Shown here piece after piece: positions 48,982 to 60,005 of a DNA stretch of 64,000 nt. Numbering within the stretch: the stretch's first letter is position 1; every line of letters begins with the position of its first letter. Below the pieces are notes generated by a model. It was not told where the DNA came from. It saw nothing but the letters and a program-made list of their open reading frames with translations, and did no database searches. The position numbers and the translations under genes were made by a program. The DNA is taken from positions 1,798,001 through 1,862,000 of the forward strand of contig BSBN01000845.1 in the NCBI GenBank assembly GCA_027924645.1, written 5' to 3'. The stretch is from Cunninghamia lanceolata (taxonomy: Eukaryota; Streptophyta; Pinopsida; Cupressales; Cupressaceae).

Positions 48982-49722
48982 TCAGAACTTTAATTTGGAA
49001 GTCCTCTTTTCTGCAAACTTACTATTTGTAGCTTTCCACTTTGCATGATATCTCAAACCTTCAAACCTTGCTTGATTCCTATCATTTTTCACAAATGAAC
49101 ATCTATACTTGAACAGTCTTTTCAACATCCCTGTAATTTCTTGCCAATTTGATGCAAAACTCCATCTACAATTCATTTGCATGCATCCTGTCATAGATTC
49201 ATTTCTCCACTCTCTATTCCGACACATCTTTTCACAATGATTTTTCAAACCACATTTGGTACACGGATGTAGATCCCAACACATATCTTTTGTATGTCCT
49301 TTCCTGTTACAATGAGAACACCGAACAAATTGCATTCCTTGAACAAATTTTCTTGAACCTATAACAACTGTAACATTATTTGCTTTAACTATGGTATAAC
49401 CAAGACCTTCATACTTTGGCCTCATTATCGACTCAATCGGCTCTTTGATTCCATGCCCATTCTTTCCTAATCTTTGACCTGTATATCCCATTCTTTTTAT
49501 GATTTTGAAACCAATATTTTGCTCAAGATTTGTCGATTCAAACACCTTATCATCTTCATCTTTACACTCTTCATCAATGACAACTTTAGCTATGTCACAT
49601 AAACCAACTGATTTATCAATTGAACAAAATAAATCTTCTGTGTCACACAAAACATCACACATTGATGGCTTTAATCTTAGACATTCATTGCATGCTACTA
49701 ATTGATCATTCTTTTCTTTCAA
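48982..49722 (-). CDS. G-patch and zinc-knuckle protein of the non-autonomous element
   Basis: The frame is 246 codons. A G-patch is seen at about residues 70-110 (GFKIIKRMGYTGQRLGKNGH...EGLGY), followed at about residues 133-170 by two CCHC-type knuckles (CSHCNRKGHTKDMC and CTKCGLKNHCEKMC). Both modules bind RNA or its partners. Upstream, beyond a stop near 49,750, the same strand continues with charged coiled-coil-like text (LFDEMKEKIERLERRK), so the original protein was probably longer. It may be a Gag substitute that packages the element RNA, or a captured host gene piece; I cannot tell which. No capsid domain is visible. Confidence 0.6.
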   Translation of the reverse strand: MKEKNDQLVACNECLRLKPSMCDVLCDTEDLFCSIDKSVGLCDIAKVVIDEECKDEDDKVFESTNLEQNIGFKIIKRMGYTGQRLGKNGHGIKEPIESIMRPKYEGLGYTIVKANNVTVVIGSRKFVQGMQFVRCSHCNRKGHTKDMCWDLHPCTKCGLKNHCEKMCRNREWRNESMTGCMQMNCRWSFASNWQEITGMLKRLFKYRCSFVKNDRNQARFEGLRYHAKWKATNSKFAEKRTSKLKF

Positions 49723-50989
49723 TTTTGATATTTCATTCTTTATAAACTATTTTCTTCTTTCTAACCTCTCTATCTTTTCTTTCATTTCATCAAATAACTT
49801 CAATCTTTCTTTTAACTCTTTATTCTTTTTTTTAACTTTTATCCAATTCAATATCAAGATCATAAATTGTATCAACTGTCCAACTTTTTCTATTGAAATC
49901 TTATGTAAATCTTTTAACAATTTAGAATTTTATTTCGTAACCTCAATTAGTTCTTCCTATAAAACATCTCTCTTTCTTTACCCTTTTGCCAACTTTTGCC
50001 ATTGAAAATAACTTTCTTACCTCGAGCTGTTGTCCTTCACTATGATTGTTTGGTGATTGATTTCAACGACTTCGCGTGCCTTCACTCATTCTTCAATGTC
50101 TTCAAACTTTCTTCTGCTGTGATCTCTACAACTTAAAAACAACGCCTTGGTCTTCAGATTTGTGACTTCTTTTTATCCATATGGAGAATTTGATCTCCTT
50201 TGGCACCTTGTCTTAAGATCTTAAATTCCTCAAACGATTCTCTACACCTCCAAATAAAGCGACCCCTCTTTGATTTATTTGGTGACTTACACACAAAATT
50301 TTTCCTTGATTTTAACAGTGATCTCAACCTCCTTAGACTTCTATGATTTCCTTTTTCTGCGATCTAACTTTAGCCTTGTTTGATGGCTTTCTCCGACACT
50401 TTACTCACTTCTGTGATCTGCCTCTTGACTTTGATGGTGGCTTAGATCTTGGCAGCTTCACTTTTGCAATGCTATCTTTAGAATTTAGATGGCTTCCACA
50501 GTGATTTCTAGGAACCTCTTTTAGCAAGGGTTTTATTGCCTTCTACACCTTGAGAGATGACATTGACTTGGAAAACAATTTGTTTGGTCAATCTTCTTTT
50601 ATCTCCAGCACCTTTAATACCGTGGCTTTCTCCAGATCTACAAACTGGTGCTTCTAATTTCCTTTTGAACTTGGCACTTATGCAATGACTTGAGATTTAT
50701 TGTCTTTTGCAATACCAACGAACTCTTCCTATTCACCTAGTAGCTTTGATCTCCTATTGCGGCTTCAATATTCTTTCTTTTCTCTTCCTAGTCTTGGCAT
50801 CCAGATTTGGGCAATCCTCTTTTTCTCCTTTGGTGGCTATAGCCTGAGTTCACACAATGATAAAGAATCTTTCTTTTGCAAACCCTTGATCTAACTACTC
50901 TTAACCTGACACAATTCTCCCATGATCAACCTGATAAACACAATACACAATCCAAGATATCTCTGATAACCCTAGCTCTGATACCACTA
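49723..50989 (-). other. Leader region of the G-patch element
   Basis: It runs from the primer site (minus strand, 50,976-50,988) to the coding part. It is T/C-rich on the plus strand, with several tctttgat/cttctgtgatct-like strings and no clear frame, except for coiled-coil-like text near 49,740-49,830. Confidence 0.5.
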
Positions 50990-51405
50990 TGATGGTGGTG
51001 GATGGAGATGAAACACAAATTCATAAATACATCAAACACATAGAAACACAAACATATAATCCTCAACGTGCTGCTACACAAGATACTTTATTACTTCATA
51101 ACATGATAACAAATCTATATACTGCATGCTACAACATTCTCATGATCACTTGATTATGCTACACCTTTGGTGCCTTGATACATTACAAGTGTCTCATTAT
51201 ATAGATGATGCTTTTACCTTTCTAGGCTCTTCCAATCCTTCTTGACTTATCTAGAAACATTCTTCAACAATTTATTTCCTTTTGGAAACTTTCTCATCTA
51301 GAACTCTCTATCGTTATCTTTCATCCATCTAGAACTTTACATTTAATATTTGTGCCTCATTTAATAATTGTGGTCTTGGGGTGGGAGAAATTACATATCC
51401 CAACA
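50990..51405 (-). repeat. 5' LTR of the G-patch element
   Basis: 416 bp with intact TG...CA ends; partner of 48372-48789. Confidence 0.9.
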
Positions 51406-51828
51406 AGGTGCTGGAAAAGTTTACAAGGTCATTCTGCAGAATGGGCAAGAGGTAGCCATTAAGAAGATCTGAAGCACATCGGCAGAAAATTTTAAAAGAA
51501 AAGGTGAACAAGAAGTGAAAAAAATGGGGGAAGTGGAAGTGGATATATTGGGACTTATCCTGCATACCAACATTTTAAAACTTATCTATTGTATTTCAAG
51601 TGAAGAGTCTGATTTGAAGTTATTGGTATATGAGTTCATGCCCAACAACAACTTATTCGACTGTCTGCATGGTGACCCAGGACTAGAAATGGCCCTACTT
51701 CTATGGCTGATGCGTTATCAGATCACTCTTGGTGTAGTTCGTGGGCTTAGTTATATGCACCATGATTGCTCCACTCCAATATTGCACAAGGATGTGAAAT
51801 CCAGCAAATCTTGTTTGATGGGGATTTC
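51406..51828 (+). pseudogene. LRR receptor-like kinase relic, part 2: kinase N-lobe to catalytic loop
   Basis: It resumes exactly at the duplicated aggtg and completes the glycine loop as GAGKVYKVILQNGQEVAIKK (ATP-binding Lys present). Then come LLVYEFMPNNNLFDCLHG and GLSYMHHDCSTPILHKDVKS, where HKD replaces the usual HRD. A stop follows AIKKI, and a frame slip near 51,805 precedes the target site atttc of the Copia element. Confidence 0.85.
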
Positions 51829-52529
51829 TGTTAATTTTTATGTAGCTTGGACAGGTGTTCTAGTCTCGGGTGGTGATTACGAGGCTGCAAACACAACTGG
51901 AATAATTATCTCCATACCTAGAAATTTGATTTCTCGAGAGACTTCTAGATATTAGGGTTTAGAGTCTAATTAATCCTAGCCATTGATTAAGATTAAATCA
52001 TGGCCATTGGTTTTCAATGAGAGGATTATAAAAGAGGATCAATGGGCATTTGGAGAACACAGATCCGAGAAGTATTTGCAGCGATAGCAAATAAATAAAT
52101 TTGCAGCAATAGCAAATTGATTTGCAGTGAGAGCAAAGGGCGCAGTGATAGCGTTGGAGAGCAGTGGAATTGCCGGAGAAGGAAAATATTGCCGGAGCAA
52201 TTTCAGCAAGAACAATTGAGGGAAGAGAATTTACAGGAAAGAAATTTCCAGAGCTCTGCCAGTAAGAGGCAAGTAATTTTGTATCTCTTGATTTTCTGCA
52301 GTTGAATAGAATTCTTATCTGCTGACTGGTTTTCCCTTCTGGGTTTTTCCCGGGACAATTTGTCCAAAATATTGTGTTGATTTTATTTTTCTATCTCCAT
52401 GATTTTTCTGTGAAATTACAGTTGTGTTATTAATTAATATTTGCTGTAAATAAATTATTTTTTCGGCAACCAAATAATCTAACATAAGATAGGAAGTTAA
52501 TAATCAGTAGCTGCAATAGATTTTTCACA
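51829..52529 (+). repeat. 5' LTR of the Copia element
   Basis: 701 bp, ends TG...CA. A likely TATA-like ataaaaga occurs near 52,028. Confidence 0.97.
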
Positions 52530-52541
52530 TGGTATCAGAGC
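52530..52541 (+). other. Primer binding site of the Copia element
   Basis: TGGTATCAGAGC immediately after the LTR; matches the initiator-methionine tRNA complement. Confidence 0.95.
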
Positions 52542-52650
52542 TGATCTGAGGGCAAAACAGGCACAGGGAGAAAGGAAAAATAATAAATAAAATTTAAGGT
52601 TTATAAAACCCAGTTTGACCTCTTCAAAATTATTATTATTTTCTTTTGAG

Positions 52651-55600
52651 ATGGCCTCAGCAACTTTAAGAGATCAGGACAGATTGGATGGAGCCTCAAA
52701 TTTTGGTGTCTGGAAAGCCAGAATTTCGTTATTGCTGGAAGAGAATGGTATCAAGGATTATGTGACCACTATTGTACCTGTACCTACAGATGCAACACAG
52801 CTCTTAGCATATAAGAAGGAAGATGCCAAGGCAAGGAGGCTGATTCTTGACAGTGTTAAGGATCATATTGTTCCACATATTACAGAGTTAGATACAGCAA
52901 AGACGATGTGGGACGCCATTATGAATCTGTACCAGAATGCTACCCTTAACCAGAAGCTAATTCTCAGAGAAAAGTTAAGGAATACCTGGATGAATAAGGG
53001 AGAAGACATCAAAAGTTACCTCACCAGACTTAGACTTGTCAAGGATGAATTGGTAGCTGTTGGAGACAAACTAAAGGATGATGAGCTAGTATGAATAGCC
53101 CTGAATGGGTTTACCAAGCAGTGGGATGTCTTTGTTCAAGTTATTAATGGATGAGACACCTTACCGAGTTGGGATCGACTATGGAGTGACTTCACTCAGG
53201 AGGAGCTTAGACTAAGTCTTGTCAATGGAACCAGCAGTAATAGTCAAAAAAGTGAGGTGGAACAGGAAAACGTTGCCCTAGCAGGAAAAGGGAAAGCGAA
53301 GAAGGGGTCTGGCAAAGGATCAAATCCAAAAAGTGAGAAGAAGGACTTGTCTAAGATCAAATGCTATGGCTGTCACGATTTCGGCCACTATGTCAGCGAT
53401 TACCCACAAAGGAAGAAAAGTGAAAAGAAAGGCAAGAAGTAGACGGTAGCTTCAGCAAGCGTAGATGAGCTTTCTAGTAGAATGGAAGATGAGTTTGCAC
53501 TCATAGCTTGCCTAATTAGCTCAACCTCACAGGGTGTTTGGTATATAGACAGTGGGGCGTCATTTCATATGACAGGAGTTACGGAGTACTTCTCCAGCTA
53601 CAAGGAGGAGGACATCAGATTCCAGATTCAGATGGGGAACAAGTCCAAGTGCGATCCCGTTGGGAGAGGGACTATTCTATTTCAGAGGGAGAATGGCAAG
53701 CCTAGTTCCATTCATGATGTGTTGCATGTGCCAGGCTTAGGCATGAATCTAATTTCCGTATCTATCTTTCAGGATAAAGGCTACAATGTACTTTTTAGAG
53801 GGGCACATGTTTTAATCAAGCATAAGGATTAGAAATCACCCATAGCTATTGGAGTTAGGAGCGGCTGACTTTATAGGTTGCAGTTTGATACTCCTAAGGC
53901 ACTAGTGAGCAACAGTAATCCTAGAGATCAAGGAGAGCTATGGCATAGGAGGATGGGCCATATACATCATGGAGCACTTAAATTGCTTCGTGAGACAGTG
54001 ACAGGTGTTCCAGAGGTGAGCACAGAGCATGATGATGTATGTAAGGGATGTGTGTTGGGGAAGTTTATGAAAGCAGCTTTTCCAAGGAGTGACACCAGAT
54101 CCAAGGGGGTTCTTGATCTAGTACATTCAGATATATGTGGACCAATGTCAACAAAGTCTCTCAGAGGATATGAGTACTTTGTTACTTTTATTGATGATTT
54201 CTCCAGGAAGACCTGGATATACTTCTTGAAGACTAAGGATGAGGTCTTCAGTCACTTCCAGGAGTTCAAAGCTCTTGTGGAGAATTCGACAGGCAGGAAG
54301 GTAAAGGTTCTTCGGTCAGACAATGGAGGCGAGTACAAAGGGAAAGAGTTCCAGGAGTTATGTACCAGGGAAGGAATCAAGAGAGAGTGGACTATTCCTT
54401 ACAACCCACAGCAGAATGGGGTTGCTGAGAGGAAGAATCATTCTATATCAGAGGTAGCAAGGGCTATGTTGTATGACCAAGATATGCCACGTTACTTATG
54501 GGCAGAGACATGCAGTACAGCGGTATACATACAGAACAGGGTTCCACATAAGGTATTGGGCAAGATGACACCAGAGGAGGCATTCTCAGGGAAGAAGCCA
54601 GATGTCAGTCACTTCAGGATATTTGGGAGTTTGGCATTTTGTCACATTCCAGGGGCTACACGTTCCAAGTTAGATCAAACTGCAAAGAGAGGGTACTTTG
54701 TGGGGTACAGTGAGACCTCAAAGGCATATCAGATATTTATTCCAGGGACCAAGAGGATTATAGTCAGGTGTGATGTCAAATTCATGGAGGACAAGGCATA
54801 TAGGAGGTCCAGAGATTTGCCAGTAGATGATCAGAATGAGCAGCCAATAGAAGCTCCAAGGATTGTTCAACCAGAACAGCGGTAGCGAAGCACGAGTACA
54901 GTTACTAGTACAAGCACAAGTTCAGGGGCTGAGAGTTCGTAAAGTATGGAGCAACAGATATAGCAAATCCAAGAGATGCATCAAGAAGATATGGAGTTTG
55001 ATATTTCATCTTCTATAGTTGGCAGGAGGAACCGTGAGGTTCAACAGACACATAGGGATACTCAGGAGTTTGTGGGAGCTCCTAGGACGAGTAGTAGACA
55101 GCGGAAACAACCAGCTAGGTATAATGACTATGTGGCATTGGTTAGTCAGTTGGTAGATAGTGAACCTTCCAGCTATCAGGAGGCTACATGGCAACAGGTG
55201 TGGCAAGATGCGATGGTTGAGGAATATACCTCAATAATGTAGAACGATGTGTGGGAGGTTGTGCCTAGACTGACAGATAGGGCAGTGGTTGGATCACACT
55301 GGATCTATAAGATTAAGCATGGTGCAGATGGTAGCATCGAGAAATACAAGGCAAGGTTCATGGCCAAGGGGTTCTCTCAGAAGGAGGGAATAGACTATGA
55401 GGAGACATTTGCTCCAGTGGCCAGGTATACTTCTATACGAGCCGTAATCTCACTTGCAGCGCATATGGGATGGCAGATCCATCAAATGGATGTCAAGACG
55501 GCATTTCTTAATGGTGAATTGGCAGAGGAGATATACATAGAACAACCAGAGGGCTTTGTAGCACATAGCAGTGAAACCCACGTGTGCAGATTGAAGAGAG

Positions 55601-56709
55601 CTTTGTATGGACTTAAGCAGGCTCCCAGGGCGTGGTATGAGTGCATTGATAGATACTTGCAGGGAATAGGCTTTGTGAAGAGTGAGGCAGATGCTAACCT
55701 CTACTACTTGGTGGTTGGGGTTGAAATTCTCATTCTTGTTCTATATGTGGATGACTTATTTTTAACAGGTTCACTGGGGCTTATAGAGGAGTGCAAGAGG
55801 GACCTTGCAGCAGAGTTCGAGATGAAGGATTTGGGGCTTATGCACTACTTTCTAGGCATGGAAGTGTGGCAGACAGATGGAGAGATTTTCCTTGGACAAG
55901 GGAAATACTGCATTGAAATCTTGAAGAGGTTTGAGATGCAAGATTGCAGAGCCATGTCTACACCTATGATCACGAATTGGAAGAAGGTAGACGCATCCAA
56001 GGAAAAGGATGTAGACCCCACCTTATACAGGATGTTGATTGGATTTCTCATGTATTTAGTCAACACTAGGCCAGATATATCCTTTGCAGTAAACTCTCCT
56101 AGCCAGTTCATGGTTGAGCCGAAGAGAGTGCATTGGACAGCGGCAAAGTATGTGTTGCGGTATTTGCATGGTACAATCGAGTATGGGATCAGATATGCTC
56201 GAGGTGATGGTATCAAGTTGATAGGCTATACTGATGCAGATTGGGCAGGTAGTACAGTGGATAGGAAAAGCACTTCAGGGTGCTGCTTTAGTTTGGGATC
56301 AGGGGTTGTCTCTTGGTACAGCAGGAAGCAAAAATTTGTTGCTCTGAGTTCTGCAGAAGCAGAATACATAGCAGCTAGTATGGAAACGTGTGAGGCTATA
56401 TGGCTTCGAAAGTTGCTGGTAGCCTTGTTTGGTCAGAGGGTTGAGACTACCGTGATACACTGTGATAATCAGAGTTGTATCAGATTATCAGAGAATCCAG
56501 TGTTTCATGATAGGTCTAAGCATATAGACATCAAGTATCATTTTATCAGGGATTGTGTACAGTGGAGGATTGTTCAGCTACAGTATATACCTATAGATCA
56601 GCAGGTAGCAGACATTTTGACAAAGGCATTGGGGAAGGCAAAATTCATCTTCTTCAGAGAGAAGTTGGGTGTTATGCAGAACACCTTCCTCACGAAGAGG
56701 GAGTGTTAA
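52651..56709 (+). pseudogene. Copia Gag-Pol polyprotein, one frame with nine stops
   Basis: The start is gagATGG at 52,651. Gag (UBN2 type) has ASNFGVWKARISLLLEENGI. The knuckle CYGCHDFGHYVSDY has lost its last Cys. Protease: WYIDSGASFHMTG. Integrase: HRRMGH...CKGC finger, HSDICGPM, LRSDNGGEY and [24 protein letters not shown] and catalytic YVDD at 55,744-55,755. RNase [19 protein letters not shown] and CDNQSCIRL. In-frame stops lie at 53092, 53152, 53440, 53830, 53866, 54883, 54940, 54961 and 55240, yet the frame never shifts over 4 kb. The natural stop, TAA 56,707-56,709, falls inside the first six bases of the 3' LTR. Confidence 0.95.
56695..56703 (+). other. Polypurine tract of the Copia element
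   Basis: AAGAGGGAG directly before the 3' LTR; it also encodes the last residues of the polyprotein. Confidence 0.9.
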
Positions 56710-57404
56710 TTTTTATGTAGCTTGGACAGGTGTTCTAGTCTCGGGTGGTGATTACGAGGCTGGAAACACAGCTAGAATAATTATTTCCATACCTAGAAAA
56801 TTGATTTCTCGAGAGACTTCTAGATATTAGGGTTTAGAGTCTAATTAATCCTAGCCATTGATTAAGATTAAATCATGGCCATTAGTTTTCAATGAGAGGA
56901 TTATAAAAGAGGATCAATGGGCATTTGGAGAACACAGATCTGAGAAGTATTTACAGCGATAGCAAATAAATAAATTTGCAGCAATAGCAAATTGATTTGT
57001 AGTGAGAGCAAAGGGTGCAGTGATAGCGTTGGAGAGCAATGGAATTGCCGGAGAAGGAAAATATTGCCGGAGCAATTTCAGCAGGAACAATTGAGGGAAG
57101 AGAATTTACAGGAAAGAAATTTCCAGAGCTCTGCCAGTAAGAGGCAAGCAATTTTATATCTCTTGATTTTCTGCAGTTGAATAGAATTCTTATCTACAGA
57201 CTAGTTTTCCCTTCGGGGTTTTTCCAGGGACAATTTGTCCAGAATATTGTGTTGATTTTATTTTTCTATCTCTGTGATTTTTCCGTGAAATTGCAGTTGT
57301 GTTATTAATTAATATTTGCTGTAAATAAATTATTTTTTCGGTAGCCAAATAATCTAACATAAGATAGGAAATTAATAATCAGTAGCTGCAATAGATTTTT
57401 CACA
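56704..57404 (+). repeat. 3' LTR of the Copia element
   Basis: 701 bp, partner of 51829-52529. Confidence 0.97.
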
Positions 57405-57834
57405 ATTTCAAGGTTAAAATTGTAGATTTTGGTGTATCCAGAGTGCTTGATAGGCTGGTCCATGAGTATACAATGTCTGGTTATGTAGGTTCTCGCGTTT
57501 ATATAGCCCTAGGTTTGATTTTATCTTTACTCACGATATGCTAATTTGTTATATTCCAATTTCTTGTCAAAGATTTAGTGCATAGGCTGAAAGTGAGCAA
57601 GAAAAGTGATGTGTATAGTTTCAGAGTGGTGGCGTTTGAGCTGGCGAGTGGGATGAAATCTATGGATGAGGTGTATGGCAAAGGAGTAGATTTAGTAGAG
57701 TGGGTCTGCAACACAATAACGATGGGCGGGGGAGAGGTGGTAGTGTTGAATTGCTAAATATCAAAAGAGAGATGCATCGAATAAATGTTGCGAGTGGGTC
57801 TCCTATGCACAAATAGGTACCCCAAATGATGACC
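57405..57834 (+). pseudogene. LRR receptor-like kinase relic, part 3: kinase C-lobe
   Basis: After the duplicated atttc the text reads FKVKIVDFGVSRVLD (DFG motif) and EYTMSGYVGSRVY. The next 75 bases or so (about 57,510-57,590) look like an intron: a donor near ctag|gtttga, a T-rich stretch and an acceptor near caaag. HRLKVSKKSDVYSFRVVAFE and MDEVYGKGVDLVEWV then follow, then MLRVGLLCTNRYP, the usual end of LRR-XI kinases. Two stops lie in the tail. An intron in the kinase domain is normal for this family and argues for an old genomic gene rather than a processed copy. Confidence 0.85.
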
Positions 57835-58247
57835 TTCCATTGAAAGAAATATAACCCGCGCTTACACTATACTGTTAAGTTTATTAATGTCAAGAATAAA
57901 TATTAAGCTGAATATTAACTAAAATTTATATACTGCTCAATAAATGAGTGATCACCATACGCATAAATAAAACACAATGTATTAATAATTCTTAAAATCT
58001 GAATATGTTGTTCAATACATACAGATAAAATAGTGAACAAAATATTGTATGTATAGAATTTTTTAGTAGACTGTCTAAACCTAAAAAATAGGTTTTTTAT
58101 AATCTAAAAATAAAACTCTTAACTATACTGCGTATACATGCAGTTATTAAAACTAAAAAAATGGTTATAAATAAAACTAAAACATAAAACAAAAAAATAA
58201 TCTTCATGCAATGCTTATGCATTGCGCTATAAAACTATCTCTGATGT
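57835..58247 (-). other. AT-rich stretch, possible LTR of a minus-strand Copia fragment
   Basis: On the minus strand a purine-rich ACAAGGGGAGA (about 58,273-58,285) follows the Copia RNase H fragment, so sequence below it could be a 3' LTR. No partner LTR is in the window. Confidence 0.3.
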
Positions 58248-58590
58248 CTTCTGTTGGGCATGCCCACCTTCAATCTCCCCTTGTATGGTCAATGGGGATG
58301 AGTCCTAACTGATCCCGCAAAGTGACAAAAGTAGCAGTAGGAAGAGCTTTGGTGAAGCTATTAGCAACGTGTTCAATTGTAGGACAGAACTACAACTCAA
58401 CTTGTCCATCTTGTACCAAATCACGAAAAAAATGATGTTGGATCTCAATGTGTTTCAATCGAGCATGAAACACTAGATTTTTGGTCATTGCAATGGTGCT
58501 ATTGTTATCACAAAAGAGAGTAGCTGGATGTTCTCGTATGGAGTGTAGATCCTCTGATATCCATAATCTAATACATAAATTATTCTCCAA
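58248..58590 (-). pseudogene. Copia RNase H fragment
   Basis: The minus strand reads LFCDNNSTIAMTKNLVFHAR, then KHIEIQHHFFRDLVQDGQVE, then after a stop HVANSFTKALPTATF, the C-terminal end of Copia polyproteins. The upstream part of pol is missing, and 58,591 onward is unrelated sequence. It belongs to a different element from the one at 51.8-57.4 kb, because it is on the other strand and differs in sequence. Confidence 0.8.
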
Positions 58591-59996
58591 GAATTTACTC
58601 CTGGCACACCTTGCCCATGAGTATTAATCTCAATGGTTCCTAGTGTCAATACTATTATAATTCAGGTATAGAATATCATATAATTTATATATCTAATAAC
58701 TTCTCTTGGCATTCCCTGACCATGAGTATTAAGTGAAACAAAGGGTCAAAACTAATAAACTCCTTTTCTTCAAACCTTCTAATCTTTCCTCTTTTTTTTT
58801 CCCAAAATAAGCCTTCATCTATAATCATAGGAACAACCATCATATATGGTTGAGTTTTAAATATCCCATCATGCCCTACTTGGAGTTGGTTATATCAATA
58901 TTGTCGAGCATTGGGGTTAACTTGTCATCTAGTGCACTAGCACTAAAAATAAGTTACATTAAAAATAAATTAAGAGAACTAATACTTCCCATCTCTTGGT
59001 ATGCACATACCCTTGAGTTGGTTTAATAATTTCAATATTGAAACCTAGGAAAATTTAAGTGTGTCTCCTAACATACAACTTCTCGAAACAATTTAACATA
59101 TGTAAATGTCTAAACTAAACATAAGATTATCTAGGTTTCCATTTTTCCCCAAGAATTCACCCCTACCTTAGAATTGGATTAAAATTGCATATGAATAGCT
59201 CTAGATCACCTATGAGAACCTCTACCCTCATTGCAATCATTGATACTCCAAAGATATAAAGATATTAATAAAAAAGCATTAACACTTATAAATACTTCTA
59301 GAAGTTGATATAATAATAATAATGGTACAATGAATTATGGGTTCTAAGAAATCCTTAAATATCACTATTCAAATGGAACTCTCCAAAACATAAGGTAATG
59401 AAAGATGCAGGATTTATTATGTCACTCTTCACGGTGATTTGAGATAAGAGATATGGACTTGCATAACTACTCTTACAAATGGACAACCTTAAAACAAAAT
59501 GGTTTCATCAGGCTTCATCCCAAATTTGGTGGGCCTTCTAAGGTCTAGAATATGGATGCCAAGGTTGTAATTACATATTTGTGATATACACCATGTACAA
59601 ATTCTAATAAAAATAAAGTAAGTGATTGAGATGATGTTGGAATATAAATATATGTATTAACACCAACTATGTTAACCCTGATATCATAATATTTATTAAG
59701 AGATGACGGCTTCATAAGGCACACAAACCATGTTCAACAATGAGTCTTATACAAAGGTTAGTTGTTAGCCTGAACATGAGTTTGGTCTCTTATTAAATAG
59801 AAGTATATAGGCAAAGCACATGAACTCAATGATTGCAGGATATGCCTAAAATGGATTTGCTGAAAGAACTTTATAAAGTTTTAGGCAAATGCAACAAAAA
59901 GATATGAAGACCATCTCTCAACCCTTTCTAGCATCCTCGTGGCCTGAAGTTCTAGATGAGGGTGTGGAAATTCAAAGGATAGAGTAGTTACAAGGA
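58591..59996. other. Intergenic DNA, nothing recognised
   Basis: AT-rich, no long frames, no clear repeats. Two short stretches share ccatgagtattaa (about 58,614 and 58,718). Confidence 0.5.
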
Positions 59997-60005
59997 TTTT
60001 TTTTT

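Larger units (their letters stand above)
48372..51405 (-). mobile_element. Non-autonomous LTR element carrying a G-patch/zinc-knuckle ORF
   Basis: LTRs are 48372-48789 and 50990-51405, with about 40 mismatches by eye (about 10%). Read on the minus strand, the 5' LTR (50990-51405) is followed after TA by GTGGTATCAGAGC, an initiator-Met type primer site, and the 3' LTR is preceded by AAGGGGGAG. The target duplication AGGTG is at 48,367-48,371 and 51,406-51,410. The 2.2-kb interior shows no protease, integrase or RT, only one protein frame. The element needs enzymes from elsewhere, most likely a Copia relative judging by its primer site. Confidence 0.9.
51829..57404 (+). mobile_element. Full-length Ty1/Copia retrotransposon, 5.6 kb
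   Basis: Two LTRs of exactly 701 bp (51829-52529 and 56704-57404) differ at about 27 positions by eye (about 4%). The perfect target duplication ATTTC is at 51,824-51,828 and 57,405-57,409. The primer site TGGTATCAGAGC abuts the 5' LTR, and AAGAGGGAG abuts the 3' LTR. One long Gag-Pol frame fills the interior in the Copia order: Gag, protease, integrase, RT, RNase H. It is structurally complete but carries nine nonsense codons. Confidence 0.97.
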
